A DNA stretch of 64,000 nt from the NCBI RefSeq assembly GCF_000733945.1, contig NZ_JPOL01000003.1, forward strand, positions 186,001 to 250,000, written 5' to 3'. This DNA comes from Flavimarina sp. Hel_I_48. GTDB lineage: Bacteria > Bacteroidota > Bacteroidia > Flavobacteriales > Flavobacteriaceae. Both the position numbers and the translations under genes were made by a program. Within the stretch, counting starts at the first letter, position 1, and each line of letters starts with the position of its first letter. Positions 1-8,683 of the stretch are shown piece after piece. The notes under the pieces were generated by a model. It searched no databases. It worked only from the letters and a program-made list of their open reading frames with translations, and was not told the DNA's origin.

Positions 1-348
1 GATGAAACCATTCAGTTTCAATTGGGTTTCCCCAGTGGCATCGTGGCCTCTTGTCTTTCAACATACAACATGCGCTATTTAGACCGTTTTTACCTTGCCG
101 GTGATGAAGGTTTTGCCGAAATGCAGCCCTCTACCGGTTACGGTCCTATAGAGGGTCGCACCCACAAAGGCAAACTGACTCAGCCTCATACTACCCACCA
201 GACCTTACAAATGGACGGTATGGCAAGAATTATCTATGATAATGAGCAACCTATAGTTCCGGTTGATGGTGAGGAAGGCCTCAAGGATTTAAAAATCATT
301 GATGCGATTTATAAAGCGGTGGAAACAGGCGAAAAAGTGGAGCTTTAG
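1..348 (+). CDS. Gfo/Idh/MocA family oxidoreductase, C-terminal part
   Basis: This reading frame is open from the first base of the window, so the gene starts upstream and only its last 115 codons are seen. The visible part looks like the C-terminal alpha/beta domain of a Gfo/Idh/MocA NAD(P)-dependent sugar oxidoreductase, with a GYGP segment and a C-terminal helix of the type that precedes the stop in this family. The N-terminal Rossmann domain that binds the cofactor lies outside the window, so the substrate cannot be inferred. A strong hairpin follows the stop. The family call rests on general resemblance. Confidence 0.7.
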   Translation, partial: DETIQFQLGFPSGIVASCLSTYNMRYLDRFYLAGDEGFAEMQPSTGYGPIEGRTHKGKLTQPHTTHQTLQMDGMARIIYDNEQPIVPVDGEEGLKDLKIIDAIYKAVETGEKVEL

Positions 349-376
349 CCCTCAAAACTCCAGATTTTGATACAAA

Positions 377-410
377 AAAGGCAGATAACGTGATTGTTAT
401 CTGCCTTTTC
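377..410. terminator. Bidirectional intrinsic terminator
   Basis: A 13-bp inverted repeat (AAAGGCAGATAAC with its complement, 6-nt loop) lies between the convergent oxidoreductase and UPF0173 genes. It is flanked by A and T runs, so it can serve both strands. Confidence 0.85.
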
Positions 411-461
411 GCTTAAGTAAAATACTTGTGTATTATAATTGCTGTTTTACTTCCTGAAAAT

Positions 462-1139
462 TTAAACTTCTAAGGTTGCCCCTATTTCCACAAGATGAAG
501 TTGCTTGTTAGCTTTCTTGAATTTTTCCTTCACTTCCTTATGATCAATTTCTATAAAGGGCAGCGCATCGTAATGTACTCCCATAACACGATCGCATTGT
601 ACAAAATCACTTGCTATAATCGCGTCATCTGCTCCCATGGTCACAATATCGCCTATAGGTAAAATGGCAAGATCTATTTTTGCCCATTTAGGGATAAGCT
701 GCATGTCCATTGTCAATGCGGTGTCACCGGCAACGTAGATGTTTTTTTCACCCATAAATATAAAGCCGCTGGCAATCCCGCCATAACTTCCGTCAGGGAA
801 ACTGCTGGTATGAATGGCATTTACACATTTTACTTTTCCAAATTCAAACTCCCGCTGGCCGCCAGGGTTGAGTGGCATCGCCTTTAGGTCCTTGTCTGTA
901 TAATGCTGGTAAATCTCAAAATTTGCCACAATGGTCGCCCCTGTATTTTTTGCGATCGCCTCAGCATCGAGGGTATGATCAAAATGCGCATGGGTAAGGA
1001 AGATATAATCCGCCTCCAGCTGCATGATATCTATCTTATCTTTTGAGAGTTCGTTCTGGGTGATAAAAGGATCAACAAGTATTTTCTTCCCTCCCATTTC
1101 AAGGGTGAAACTGTTTTGTCCGTAATAAGTAATTTTCAT
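462..1139 (-). CDS. UPF0173 family metal-dependent hydrolase
   Basis: This is a 225-residue metallo-beta-lactamase-fold protein. The metal-binding motif H50-A-H52-F-D54-H55 is clear, and further metal ligands are likely in the AGDTAL segment and the MGVHYD segment near the C-terminus. Length and the opening MKITYYGQNSF match the UPF0173 (YtkL-like) family. These are cytoplasmic hydrolases of unknown physiological substrate. It is a single gene, convergent with the preceding oxidoreductase and ended by the shared terminator. The fold and metal site are secure; the substrate is unknown. Confidence 0.9.
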   Translation of the reverse strand: MKITYYGQNSFTLEMGGKKILVDPFITQNELSKDKIDIMQLEADYIFLTHAHFDHTLDAEAIAKNTGATIVANFEIYQHYTDKDLKAMPLNPGGQREFEFGKVKCVNAIHTSSFPDGSYGGIASGFIFMGEKNIYVAGDTALTMDMQLIPKWAKIDLAILPIGDIVTMGADDAIIASDFVQCDRVMGVHYDALPFIEIDHKEVKEKFKKANKQLHLVEIGATLEV

Positions 1140-1254
1140 AGTTTTTTATATTTCCACGAGTTTAAGGATTTAAGCTGATCTTCACTGTTAATGGACTATC
1201 AAAAAATGGAAAGGCCAAACCCTAAATGGAATAATTATAACTGTTTACAACTAC

Positions 1255-1740
1255 TTACCCCTCCAATGTTTCCGAAGGGATAAATTCAGGTCCGTTCAAT
1301 ATGTCAATCGCTGCTTCGGCCAGCTCTGGAGTAAGGCCAAGTGTGGCACTGGTCTGTACCAGCCTGGGCCGCAAGGATAAAGGCAAACTGTTCAATACTT
1401 TGTCATCGTCAATTATGACAAAACGTTTTTGCGTAGAATTTTGTGACAACCACCGCAGTACTTCCTCTTTTCTGTTTAAGCGGGTATCGTTAGGGGCCAA
1501 CTTTTGAATGGCCAATTCTGAAAAACCGCGTACCGCAAACATTTGTTCCCATTGTGCAATGGTGTAGTTGTCCTTATGCGAAGTGGTAAGCACGATGCCT
1601 GCGGCTGTTTCGCTTAAAATTTGCTGCAGGCTTTTTGCCGCCCGTGGACTGAATTTCGGAAAACCGTCCGACTCAAATTCAGGTCGTTTCCAGGTGCTTG
1701 CAGGAACCATTACGCCGTCTATATCCAGTAAAATTACCAT
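1255..1740 (-). CDS. HAD-like phosphatase-fold protein
   Basis: This 161-residue protein opens with LLDIDGVMVPA, which carries the D6-x-D8 nucleophile and acid pair of HAD-superfamily phosphohydrolases. A later FVIIDDDKVL segment fits the acidic motif IV. A Thr-Ser pair in the TTSHK segment could be motif II. Proteins of this size and arrangement are often annotated as HAD domain proteins related to the Swiss-army-knife RNA repair group. It lies 36 bp downstream of a ParB-like gene on the same strand, so the two probably form an operon. The substrate is unknown. Confidence 0.7.
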   Translation of the reverse strand: MVILLDIDGVMVPASTWKRPEFESDGFPKFSPRAAKSLQQILSETAAGIVLTTSHKDNYTIAQWEQMFAVRGFSELAIQKLAPNDTRLNRKEEVLRWLSQNSTQKRFVIIDDDKVLNSLPLSLRPRLVQTSATLGLTPELAEAAIDILNGPEFIPSETLEG

Positions 1741-1776
1741 GATTTTAAGCTATGGGTTTGCACTATTCTGTTTTGA

Positions 1777-2121
1777 TTATTTTTTGACATCGGTGGCTTT
1801 AAAATGTTCAACTTCTGCAGTGGTGTCCCAGTCCATGGTTTCTATGATCACTTCTTCCCAGGGATAATCTATGGCAGATCTCGCGATTTTCCATTCGGCT
1901 GTGCCTAAAGTAATATTGGTAAGGGCGGCACTCACATAGCGATGGTGACCATCTACAATACGATTGTCTTTAATATGTATCTCATCAAACTTCACGCCCG
2001 CTTTCATTTTAGCGCAAAGCCGTTGTAAAATGGGCAAACTCAGCTTTTCCTGTGTGGCAATAAGTTGCAAATTTCCTGAATTAAGTAGGTTTTCTATTGT
2101 TTTAAGGTCGATAATGGGCAT
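1777..2121 (-). CDS. Small ParB-like hypothetical protein
   Basis: This 114-residue protein contains a VDGHHRYVSA segment around residues 55-64. It resembles the DGxHRxxAA box of ParB/sulfiredoxin-fold proteins, which bind or hydrolyse nucleotides. No DNA-binding helix-turn-helix follows, so it is not a chromosome-partitioning ParB. It precedes the HAD-like gene with a 36-bp gap. The pairing of a ParB-fold protein with a HAD phosphatase hints at nucleotide or phosphate chemistry, but no function can be assigned. Confidence 0.6.
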   Translation of the reverse strand: MPIIDLKTIENLLNSGNLQLIATQEKLSLPILQRLCAKMKAGVKFDEIHIKDNRIVDGHHRYVSAALTNITLGTAEWKIARSAIDYPWEEVIIETMDWDTTAEVEHFKATDVKK

Positions 2122-2404
2122 TTTAAGATGATTTATATTGCTTATTTTTTAAATGAACTAAAATCTTGTTTATCACTACGGAACTAATTCCCGCCAAGAT
2201 TCAGCTAGTTTGGGAAAGATAAAACAGCACCCAACTAAAGGCAGTTTTACTAAAAGTTATACCTATTGTCAAAAATGACCGAAACTAGCGGAAAATAGCC
2301 TAAAAAAGGCTAAAAATCGCTCATTACTATTAAATTTTTACTAAAACATATTCATCCTTATTAGAATATCACAACCTTTGATACTCATTTTAAAAAACAA
2401 AATT

Positions 2405-2647
2405 ATGGCATCCAAGAACACAAAAACAGGATTATTAGCCTTGTTAGGTATTGCAGCAGGAAGCGTGGCTGCCTGGTGGGTATATAACAATGCAAGCCCA
2501 GAAGAAAAAGCACGTATCAAAAGTAAAATAAACGAAGCGGGCAACAAGATGAAAGATGCTTATGCCAGTGCGGAAGATGCAGTTGTTGAAAATTACGATA
2601 AAGCTAAAAATACTGTGGAGCGCGAAGCGCAAAAGGTTAATAGCTAA
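2405..2647 (+). CDS. YtxH domain-containing small membrane protein
   Basis: I chose the ATG at 2405, giving 80 residues; an upstream in-frame non-ATG start at 2378 adds nine residues with no support. The N-terminus has one membrane segment (about residues 8-23, LLALLGIAAGSVAAWWVY). A charged, Ala/Lys-rich amphipathic helix follows. This is the YtxH layout, found in general-stress and envelope proteins of unknown mechanism. The gene is monocistronic and is followed by a strong terminator. Confidence 0.8.
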   Translation: MASKNTKTGLLALLGIAAGSVAAWWVYNNASPEEKARIKSKINEAGNKMKDAYASAEDAVVENYDKAKNTVEREAQKVNS

Positions 2648-2692
2648 GCAGTATATACTACTTTGGCAGTCTCAGCCTGCCAGTAGAATACT

Positions 2693-2739
2693 AAAAACCT
2701 GTTTATGGATGCAAGACGCATCTGTAAACAGGTTTTTTT
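2693..2739 (+). terminator. Intrinsic terminator after the YtxH gene
   Basis: A long imperfect hairpin has arms AAAACCTGTTTA and TAAACAGGTTTT plus an inner GATGC/GCATC stem. A seven-T tract follows. Confidence 0.85.
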
Positions 2740-2846
2740 CATTTTCGTTTGATTGTTATTTTTCTGAACCTACTCAAAACCTTTTCAGTTTTTGAAGGCA
2801 TGAAAACAATCCAGATATCGTACATTTAAATAAAAATTGACATAAA

Positions 2847-3452
2847 ATGGACTCAGAAGAGCTCCGTGGACTCGTACTTGCCGGTGGGAAGTCGGAACGT
2901 ATGGGGGTAGACAAAGCTAATATTTGCTATCATCAACTCCCCCAGCAATTTCATACCGCCAGCCAATTAGAAGATTTAGGAATAAAAGCTTTTATATCCA
3001 TTCGGAAAGAGCAAGCGCAGAAAGCGGATTATAAGTACATTGTGGACCTGCATAAAAATATGGGCCCCATGACCGGTCTCCTGAGCGCTTTTGAAACTTA
3101 TGAATGTTCCTGGCTTTGTATGGGTTGCGATTATCCAATGATTTCAAAAGTTCATATTCAAAAATTGCTAAAAGAACGTGATAAAACGGTTTTTGCAACC
3201 GTTTTTCAGGATAAAAATACTGGTTTTTTGATCCCTACCCTGGCTATTTATGAGTGCTCTTTTTTTTTATTACTGAAAGAAAACGTGCTGAAAAAACAGT
3301 TTTCGCTTCAGAAAATACTTAAGAACAATCCGTGTCATATAATTCCTGTGGATGGGGACGCGTACACGAGTGCAGATACAAAGAATGACTATGAAAGAAT
3401 CACAAGAAAGCTCGGTTTTTCGGAAGGAAATCGTGAAGGTCAAAGCGAGTGA
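2847..3452 (+). CDS. MobA-like molybdenum cofactor guanylyltransferase
   Basis: This 201-residue protein opens with the nucleotidyltransferase signature LAGGKSERMGVDK (residues 11-23), the GTP-binding loop of MobA-type enzymes. A CDYP segment near residue 95 fits the metal-binding Asp. MobA attaches GMP to molybdopterin to make the bis-MGD cofactor of formate-dehydrogenase-type enzymes. The 3' end overlaps the start of fdhD by about 60 bp, and an FdhF-like molybdo-enzyme follows. This context supports MobA over MobA-like nicotine or xanthine pathway relatives. Confidence 0.8.
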   Translation: MDSEELRGLVLAGGKSERMGVDKANICYHQLPQQFHTASQLEDLGIKAFISIRKEQAQKADYKYIVDLHKNMGPMTGLLSAFETYECSWLCMGCDYPMISKVHIQKLLKERDKTVFATVFQDKNTGFLIPTLAIYECSFFLLLKENVLKKQFSLQKILKNNPCHIIPVDGDAYTSADTKNDYERITRKLGFSEGNREGQSE

Positions 3453-4248
3453 AATTCAATATACTACAGATACTCTTGCGGTGGAAGAACCTTTTGAGAT
3501 CAGCATCAGTGTATTAAAGGCCACACCGCCCATTTTCAATAAAAACATATCGATCACAATGCGCACCCCCGGTCACGATGCAGATCTGGCAGTGGGATTT
3601 TTATTCACCGAAGGCATCCTATCAACTCCCGAACAGGTGGAGCAAGTGCTCGTTAGTGAAAACAAGGTCAACGTATTTTTGAGAAATTCAGAAACGCTGG
3701 ACTTGAGCCAGTTGGAACGCCATTTTTACACCAGCAGCAGTTGCGGGGTATGTGGTAAATCCAGTATAGATGCGATCAAAACCGTGTGTCAGCTTGATTT
3801 GAACCCTAAACCGCTTAAGGTAGATCCTGAACTGATCAAAACCTTTCCCGCAATTTTAAGGGCACGTCAGGAGGTTTTTGATAAAACCGGAGGCTTACAC
3901 GCAGCCGTACTTTTTGATATCCACGGGAATTTGCTGGATTTGCGTGAAGATGTGGGCCGTCACAATGCGCTTGATAAGCTACTGGGCGCATCGTTTAAAG
4001 CAAACAACCTGCCCCTTGATGACAAATTGCTGTTGCTCAGTGGGAGGGCAAGTTTTGAACTGATTCAAAAAGCATCCATGGCAGGAATACAGGTGGTAAT
4101 GGCGGTGGGCGCGCCGTCCAGCCTGGCCGTAAAATTAGCAATGGAGTTCAACATGACCCTTATAGGTTTTCTATATGAGAACCGGTATAATATCTATTGC
4201 GGGCAGGAAAGGATTCTTGCAGAACACGCAGTTGAAATGGATCATTAA
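3391..4248 (+). CDS. fdhD: Formate dehydrogenase accessory sulfurtransferase FdhD
   Basis: The protein carries the FdhD signature SSCGVCGKSS with the paired cysteines C118 and C121 (numbered from the ATG at 3391). In the family these cysteines relay sulfur from a cysteine desulfurase to the Mo-bisMGD cofactor. A DVGRHNALDK segment and an SGRASFE segment, both conserved in FdhD, are present. The start could also be the ATG six bases upstream. The open frame extends to 3352, but that part lies deep inside the MobA-like gene and is unlikely to be used. It acts on the molybdo-enzyme encoded downstream. Confidence 0.93.
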   Translation: MKESQESSVFRKEIVKVKASEIQYTTDTLAVEEPFEISISVLKATPPIFNKNISITMRTPGHDADLAVGFLFTEGILSTPEQVEQVLVSENKVNVFLRNSETLDLSQLERHFYTSSSCGVCGKSSIDAIKTVCQLDLNPKPLKVDPELIKTFPAILRARQEVFDKTGGLHAAVLFDIHGNLLDLREDVGRHNALDKLLGASFKANNLPLDDKLLLLSGRASFELIQKASMAGIQVVMAVGAPSSLAVKLAMEFNMTLIGFLYENRYNIYCGQERILAEHAVEMDH

Positions 4249-4364
4249 TATAAATCACGCCGACTATTTTGTAGCGAAGTATTCAATAAATAACGGAATA
4301 TCCGGGTAAGATTTCAGCAGAAGACTTGGCTAAAAATCTTGTAAAAGGGATTAAAACAGATACC

Positions 4365-4739
4365 ATGAAAATTAGAATTAAACAAAATTCCATACGCTTT
4401 CGTTTAACCCGTTCTGAGGTCGAACAGGTTTGCAAACAGGGTCATTATGAAGAAGAAACCGATTTTAATTCAGGCCAGTTTCGCTATTCTGTTTGTACTA
4501 AAGAGGGAATAGAGAACTTAGAGGCATACTTTATTGAAAATAGGATAACCTTATATTTGCCAGATACTTATGCAACACAATGGTTGGATTCTGAGCAGGT
4601 TGGTTTTGAACATAATATGCCTTTAGAAAACGGAAAAGAATTATTGCTGCTACTGGAAAAAGACTTCGTGTGTATGGATGACAACCGGGAAGATCAATCT
4701 GACAATTACCCCAATCCCATGGCAGAAAAGTTGCGTTAA
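4365..4739 (+). CDS. DUF7009-like small protein of the fdh cluster
   Basis: The ATG at 4365 (MKIRIKQNS) gives 124 residues. The frame is open upstream to a TTG at 4326, but that part has no support. The protein is soluble and acidic toward the C-terminus, with no membrane segment and no recognisable catalytic motif. It sits between fdhD and the molybdo-oxidoreductase gene, ending 9 bp before the latter. Small proteins like this recur beside FdhD in Bacteroidota and are grouped as DUF7009 (from memory). A role in maturation or regulation of the molybdo-enzyme is only an inference. Confidence 0.7.
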   Translation: MKIRIKQNSIRFRLTRSEVEQVCKQGHYEEETDFNSGQFRYSVCTKEGIENLEAYFIENRITLYLPDTYATQWLDSEQVGFEHNMPLENGKELLLLLEKDFVCMDDNREDQSDNYPNPMAEKLR

Positions 4740-4748
4740 AAAAAAGAT

Positions 4749-7073
4749 ATGAAAAAAGAAGAAAAAGAATCCAGGGCGCTGACTTCAGAAGAGTTGACGG
4801 GTATTCATACCGGTACGCATAAAGAAACAGCAGCAGGCGCAAAAGCGGTATTGGTTTCCATGAAACATATACTTGACGCTATGGGACCTGTACGCGGTGG
4901 CAAAGCATTGCTCAACCTCAATCAAAAAGACGGTATAGACTGCCCCGGTTGCGCCTGGCCAGATCCCGATAATGAGCGTAGTAAAGTTGCAGAATACTGT
5001 GAAAACGGGGCAAAAGCAATCTCCGAAGAAGCCACGTCAAAAAAGGTTGAAGCTGATTTCTTTGCAAAGCACAGCGTTTACGATCTTTCGCTTCTTTCTG
5101 ATTATGAAATAGGGAAAAATGGACGTATTGCCCAACCTATGTACCTTCCGGAAGGAGGAACGCACTATGAAGAAATAAGTTGGGACGCTGCCTTTACCCT
5201 TATCGCGAAACATTTAAATACACTTGAAAGTCCCGATGAAGCAATATTTTATACTTCGGGCCGTACCAGCAACGAAGCTGCTTTTCTTTATCAGCTATTC
5301 GTTCGTGAATACGGTACAAACAATTTGCCAGATTGTAGCAATATGTGCCATGAAAGTACCAGTACCGCGCTTAGCGAAAGCATTGGTATAGGTAAGGGAA
5401 CGGTGAAATTAGAGGATTTTTATCAGGCAGAGGTCATTATGATCATGGGCCAGAATCCAGGTACCAACCATCCACGTATGCTCAGTGCGCTACAAAAAGG
5501 CAAACGCAATGGAGCGACTATCATTTCGGTAAATCCGATTGTAGAAACAGGGCTTATTTCCTTTAGCAACCCTCAGGAAGTCAAAGGGATGCTGGGCGCA
5601 AGCACAAAACTTACAGATGTTTACCTTCAGGTCAGGATAAACGGAGATCTGGCACTCTTGCAGGCGCTTGCCATATTAATGCTTGAAGAAGAAGATAAAA
5701 ATCCGGGCAGTGTCTTTGATCAGGACTTTATAAATGAGAAGACAGATGGTTCAATGGCGTACATTGAACATTTGCGCACCATAAACATCGCAGATTTGCT
5801 TCCTATTTGCGGAATTCCACTGGAGCAGTTACGGGAAACGGCCGCTATTTTGTGCAAAAAGAAGAAAATAATTATCTGTTGGGCCATGGGCCTCACGCAG
5901 CATAAGAACGCTGTGTACACGATAAAAGAGGTTGTGAATATTCTCCTATTAAAAGGAAGTATAGGCAAGTTAGGTGCAGGCGCTTGCCCCGTACGCGGCC
6001 ATAGCAATGTACAGGGAGATCGTACCGTAGGTATTTTTGACAGACCGTCAAAAGAATTGCTAGATAGCCTTGAAAAAGAGTTTGGCTTTAATCCGCCACG
6101 GGAAGATGGTTATGATGTCGTAAAAAGTGTAAAAGCAATGCACAAGGGCAAAGCGAAGGTATTCTTTGGAATGGGTGGTAATTTTAGTTTGGCTACACCA
6201 GATACTGCTTATACCGCAGAGGCATTGAGAAAATGTGATCTAACCGTTCAGGTTTCCACAAAATTAAACCGAAGTCATCTGGTACACGGTAAAGAAGCAC
6301 TTATCCTACCCTGCTACGGTAGGACGGATAAGGATTTTATAGATGACGAACTTCAATTTTTATCAGTGGAGAATTCTACGGGAGTGGTGCACAGTACACG
6401 TGGTAGCCTCACCCCTATTTCAGATAAATTGCTTAGCGAACCGTATATCGTTTGTAAAATGGCAAAAGCAACCTTAAAAGATTCTGTGGTAGACTGGGAT
6501 AGCTACTTAAATCATTATGACGCGATTAGGGAGAGCATTGCCGCCTGTATACCCGGATTTTCAGAATACAACAAAAAAGTACGCCAGCCGGGCGGATTCT
6601 ATTTACCGAATGGAGCACGGCACAATACCTATGAAACAGATACGGGCAAGGCGCATTTCAATGTTAGAAAAGTGGAAGCTCATCCCATTAAAGAGGATGA
6701 ATTCATGATGATGACCATACGTAGCCATGATCAATATAACACCACCATTTATGGTTTAAATGACCGCTATCGCGGTGTTTATAATGAACGTCGTGTAATC
6801 TTTATGAATGCCAAGGATATAGTGAAACTTGGTCTTAAGGAGAAAGATCTGGTAGATCTCTACAATTATAGTGACGGTAAGGAACGTATTGCTCCTAAGT
6901 TCGTCGTTGTTCCCTACAACATTCCACAGCAATCTGTAGCAACATATTTACCAGAGGCCAATGTACTTGTACCCATAGAATCCACTTCAGATAAGAGCAA
7001 TCAGCCTACCTCAAAATCTGTTGTAATCAAAATAGTAAAACATGTTCGTGCTCAAGGAGAGAAACACGAGTAG
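4749..7073 (+). CDS. FdhF/YdeP family molybdopterin oxidoreductase
   Basis: This 774-residue enzyme has the molybdopterin oxidoreductase core followed by a molydopterin dinucleotide-binding domain (about residues 650-760). Near the N-terminus is DCPGCAWPD (C65, C68) with a further Cys at 84, as in the YdeP subfamily rather than the full four-cysteine cluster of formate dehydrogenases. At the active-site region, residues 196-201 read CSNMCH, so a Cys rather than selenocysteine is present. Upstream MobA-like and FdhD genes would supply the cofactor. YdeP-type enzymes are linked to acid tolerance in Escherichia coli, but the substrate here is unknown. There is no signal peptide, so it is cytoplasmic. 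Confidence 0.88.
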   Translation: MKKEEKESRALTSEELTGIHTGTHKETAAGAKAVLVSMKHILDAMGPVRGGKALLNLNQKDGIDCPGCAWPDPDNERSKVAEYCENGAKAISEEATSKKVEADFFAKHSVYDLSLLSDYEIGKNGRIAQPMYLPEGGTHYEEISWDAAFTLIAKHLNTLESPDEAIFYTSGRTSNEAAFLYQLFVREYGTNNLPDCSNMCHESTSTALSESIGIGKGTVKLEDFYQAEVIMIMGQNPGTNHPRMLSALQKGKRNGATIISVNPIVETGLISFSNPQEVKGMLGASTKLTDVYLQVRINGDLALLQALAILMLEEEDKNPGSVFDQDFINEKTDGSMAYIEHLRTINIADLLPICGIPLEQLRETAAILCKKKKIIICWAMGLTQHKNAVYTIKEVVNILLLKGSIGKLGAGACPVRGHSNVQGDRTVGIFDRPSKELLDSLEKEFGFNPPREDGYDVVKSVKAMHKGKAKVFFGMGGNFSLATPDTAYTAEALRKCDLTVQVSTKLNRSHLVHGKEALILPCYGRTDKDFIDDELQFLSVENSTGVVHSTRGSLTPISDKLLSEPYIVCKMAKATLKDSVVDWDSYLNHYDAIRESIAACIPGFSEYNKKVRQPGGFYLPNGARHNTYETDTGKAHFNVRKVEAHPIKEDEFMMMTIRSHDQYNTTIYGLNDRYRGVYNERRVIFMNAKDIVKLGLKEKDLVDLYNYSDGKERIAPKFVVVPYNIPQQSVATYLPEANVLVPIESTSDKSNQPTSKSVVIKIVKHVRAQGEKHE

Positions 7074-7112
7074 CAGTTTTAACCGAATAGGCTTTTAAGA
7101 AAAGGGTATAAA

Positions 7113-7148
7113 AAAAGAAAGGCCGTCTTTACAGACGGCCTTTCTTTT
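7113..7148. terminator. Bidirectional intrinsic terminator
   Basis: The arms GAAAGGCCGTCT and its mirror AGACGGCCTTTC surround a short loop, with A and T runs on either side. It separates the convergent molybdo-oxidoreductase and cold-shock genes. Confidence 0.9.
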
Positions 7149-7166
7149 AACTCTATAAAAAGAGTA

Positions 7167-7361
7167 TTAGTCGATAAGTCTCACATTAACAGCGTTTAGG
7201 CCTTTTTTGCCCATTTCAGTCTCATATTCAACATGGTCATCCTCACGAATTTCGTCGATCAAACCAGTTGCATGTACAAAAATCTCTTCACCAGAATCAC
7301 TTGGCTTTATAAATCCGAAACCTTTTGCGTTATTAAAAAATTTAACTTTGCCTTCTTTCAT
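7167..7361 (-). CDS. Cold-shock domain protein (CspA family)
   Basis: The ATG at 7361 gives 64 residues, typical of a single cold-shock domain. RNP1 (KGFGFI) and RNP2 (EIFVHATGL) are both visible, so it should bind single-stranded RNA or DNA as a chaperone. An in-frame ATG at 7415 would add an 18-residue basic extension, but the canonical MKEGKVKFFN opening favours 7361. Flavobacteria usually carry several paralogues, so no specific letter is assigned. Confidence 0.92.
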   Translation of the reverse strand: MKEGKVKFFNNAKGFGFIKPSDSGEEIFVHATGLIDEIREDDHVEYETEMGKKGLNAVNVRLID

Positions 7362-7737
7362 TGTAATATTTTTATTATTGGTTAATTTATTTAAAAATTT
7401 GGTTATAAAACTCATTTATTCAGTCAATTAAAAAATTTAAAGATGTTGAGTATTGATTTTATCTAAAACTTTTTAAAACGTTAGAGCTTTCAATAAAATA
7501 CAAAATATCATTACCAAACCTTATTGTATTTACCGCAATATTACGGCAAATAATACAAACCACCTACAAATTAGTGTTAATCTATTCTTATGTTTAAAAG
7601 AATATTCAAATTGGAATACTTTTACCTAATGATCTATAGAAAAACGGAGATTTAAATTTATTTTAAAAATTTAATGACCACGAGATCAATAGATTCCCTT
7701 AAATAAAACTACTACGCTATTATAATTAATAAAAGTT
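7362..7737 (-). other. AT-rich upstream region of the cold-shock gene
   Basis: There is no convincing gene here. On the minus strand it holds the leader and promoter region of the cold-shock gene. A long AT-rich 5' leader is typical of cold-shock mRNAs, and several TTTG and TATTTG boxes occur around 7535-7565, but I cannot fix one promoter. Confidence 0.4.
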
Positions 7738-7770
7738 AAAAAAAAACTGCGGTGTATAATTACCGCAGTT
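7738..7770 (-). terminator. Intrinsic terminator of the lysozyme-like gene
   Basis: Perfect 9-bp arms AACTGCGGT/ACCGCAGTT are followed, read on the minus strand, by a run of T. It lies about 100 bp after the stop at 7873. Confidence 0.8.
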
Positions 7771-7872
7771 GAATACTATAGATTTTAATTCAAAATTAAA
7801 TTAGTTTGATCTGGATGGGAAATTAGTTGAACAAGTCGTTTAATCTCAGATCTTTTTGATCAACTTTCACAA

Positions 7873-8517
7873 TTAAATTTCGACTTTGGGATAATGATCT
7901 GCTTCTATGAAGGAAGTGTCATAACCGCCAAATTTTTTCATATAACTTTTTAGTGAAGTACCGAAAGCATCCCGAAATCCATCCACGCCGCCAGATCTTA
8001 AGTATCTTTTTACGCTGCCCGGTCCACCAAGATGGGCCGCTGCAAGAATACCAGATTCAGTAACCAGCACACCGTTGACCTCTTTACCGGCAAAACGCTT
8101 TATATCCTTGCGAAGCACCCACTTATTACGTGCTAAATTGGCTATAAATGCTTTATCCTGTAATACGGGATTGTTTATAAAATCTTCTGTATCGTTTATA
8201 CCTAGTAAAAGGAGTGTGCTCCTGCCGAACTGATATCTCCCCAAATAACCAAACTTATTGATACGGGAATAATCATTGCGGGATTCCTTAAAACCCAGAG
8301 CTTCTTTAAATCCTGCAAATGAAGTTCCTACATTTGCAAAATTGGTGACATCAAGGTCATGGGGTTCTACATCGTCCTCTACTGGAACGGTGTAAGAAAG
8401 ATCAAGACCATCCGTTGAATATTCTTTGAAATCCCCGGAATCCTTTACCGATAAACTCATGGACACAAGTCCAAATACGGAAGGTACTGCAGCTAATTTA
8501 AGTATATTTTTCGTCAT
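7873..8517 (-). CDS. Lysozyme-like / transglycosylase-fold exported protein
   Basis: This 214-residue protein has a hydrophobic N-terminal stretch (about residues 5-22) that could be a signal peptide or anchor. The middle segment GFKESRNDYSRIN followed by GYLGRYQFG resembles the lysozyme-like fold of lytic transglycosylases, in which the Glu of KES would be catalytic and the GxYQFG loop lines the cleft. The C-terminal half contains AAHLGGPGSVKRYL, seen in related phage-type and cell-wall enzymes. It is monocistronic with its own terminator. Peptidoglycan cleavage is likely but not proven by sequence alone. Confidence 0.65.
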   Translation of the reverse strand: MTKNILKLAAVPSVFGLVSMSLSVKDSGDFKEYSTDGLDLSYTVPVEDDVEPHDLDVTNFANVGTSFAGFKEALGFKESRNDYSRINKFGYLGRYQFGRSTLLLLGINDTEDFINNPVLQDKAFIANLARNKWVLRKDIKRFAGKEVNGVLVTESGILAAAHLGGPGSVKRYLRSGGVDGFRDAFGTSLKSYMKKFGGYDTSFIEADHYPKVEI

Positions 8518-8683
8518 AGATTTGTTTTCGGAAAGCCTGGCGATGCAAAATTGTTACCTTCCTATTTCACTATGCAAATATACTAAAAATTTTAAATATA
8601 TGATTTACAAACCTTTATAGGTAAATCATATGGTACTATATACTACCGCTATAACAAATTTAAAACCCTCATAAAACAATACT

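Noticed and set aside
5340..5360. Possible selenocysteine site in the FdhF-like enzyme.
   Set aside because: The frame contains ordinary Cys codons and no in-frame TGA, and there is no SECIS-like hairpin that I could see.
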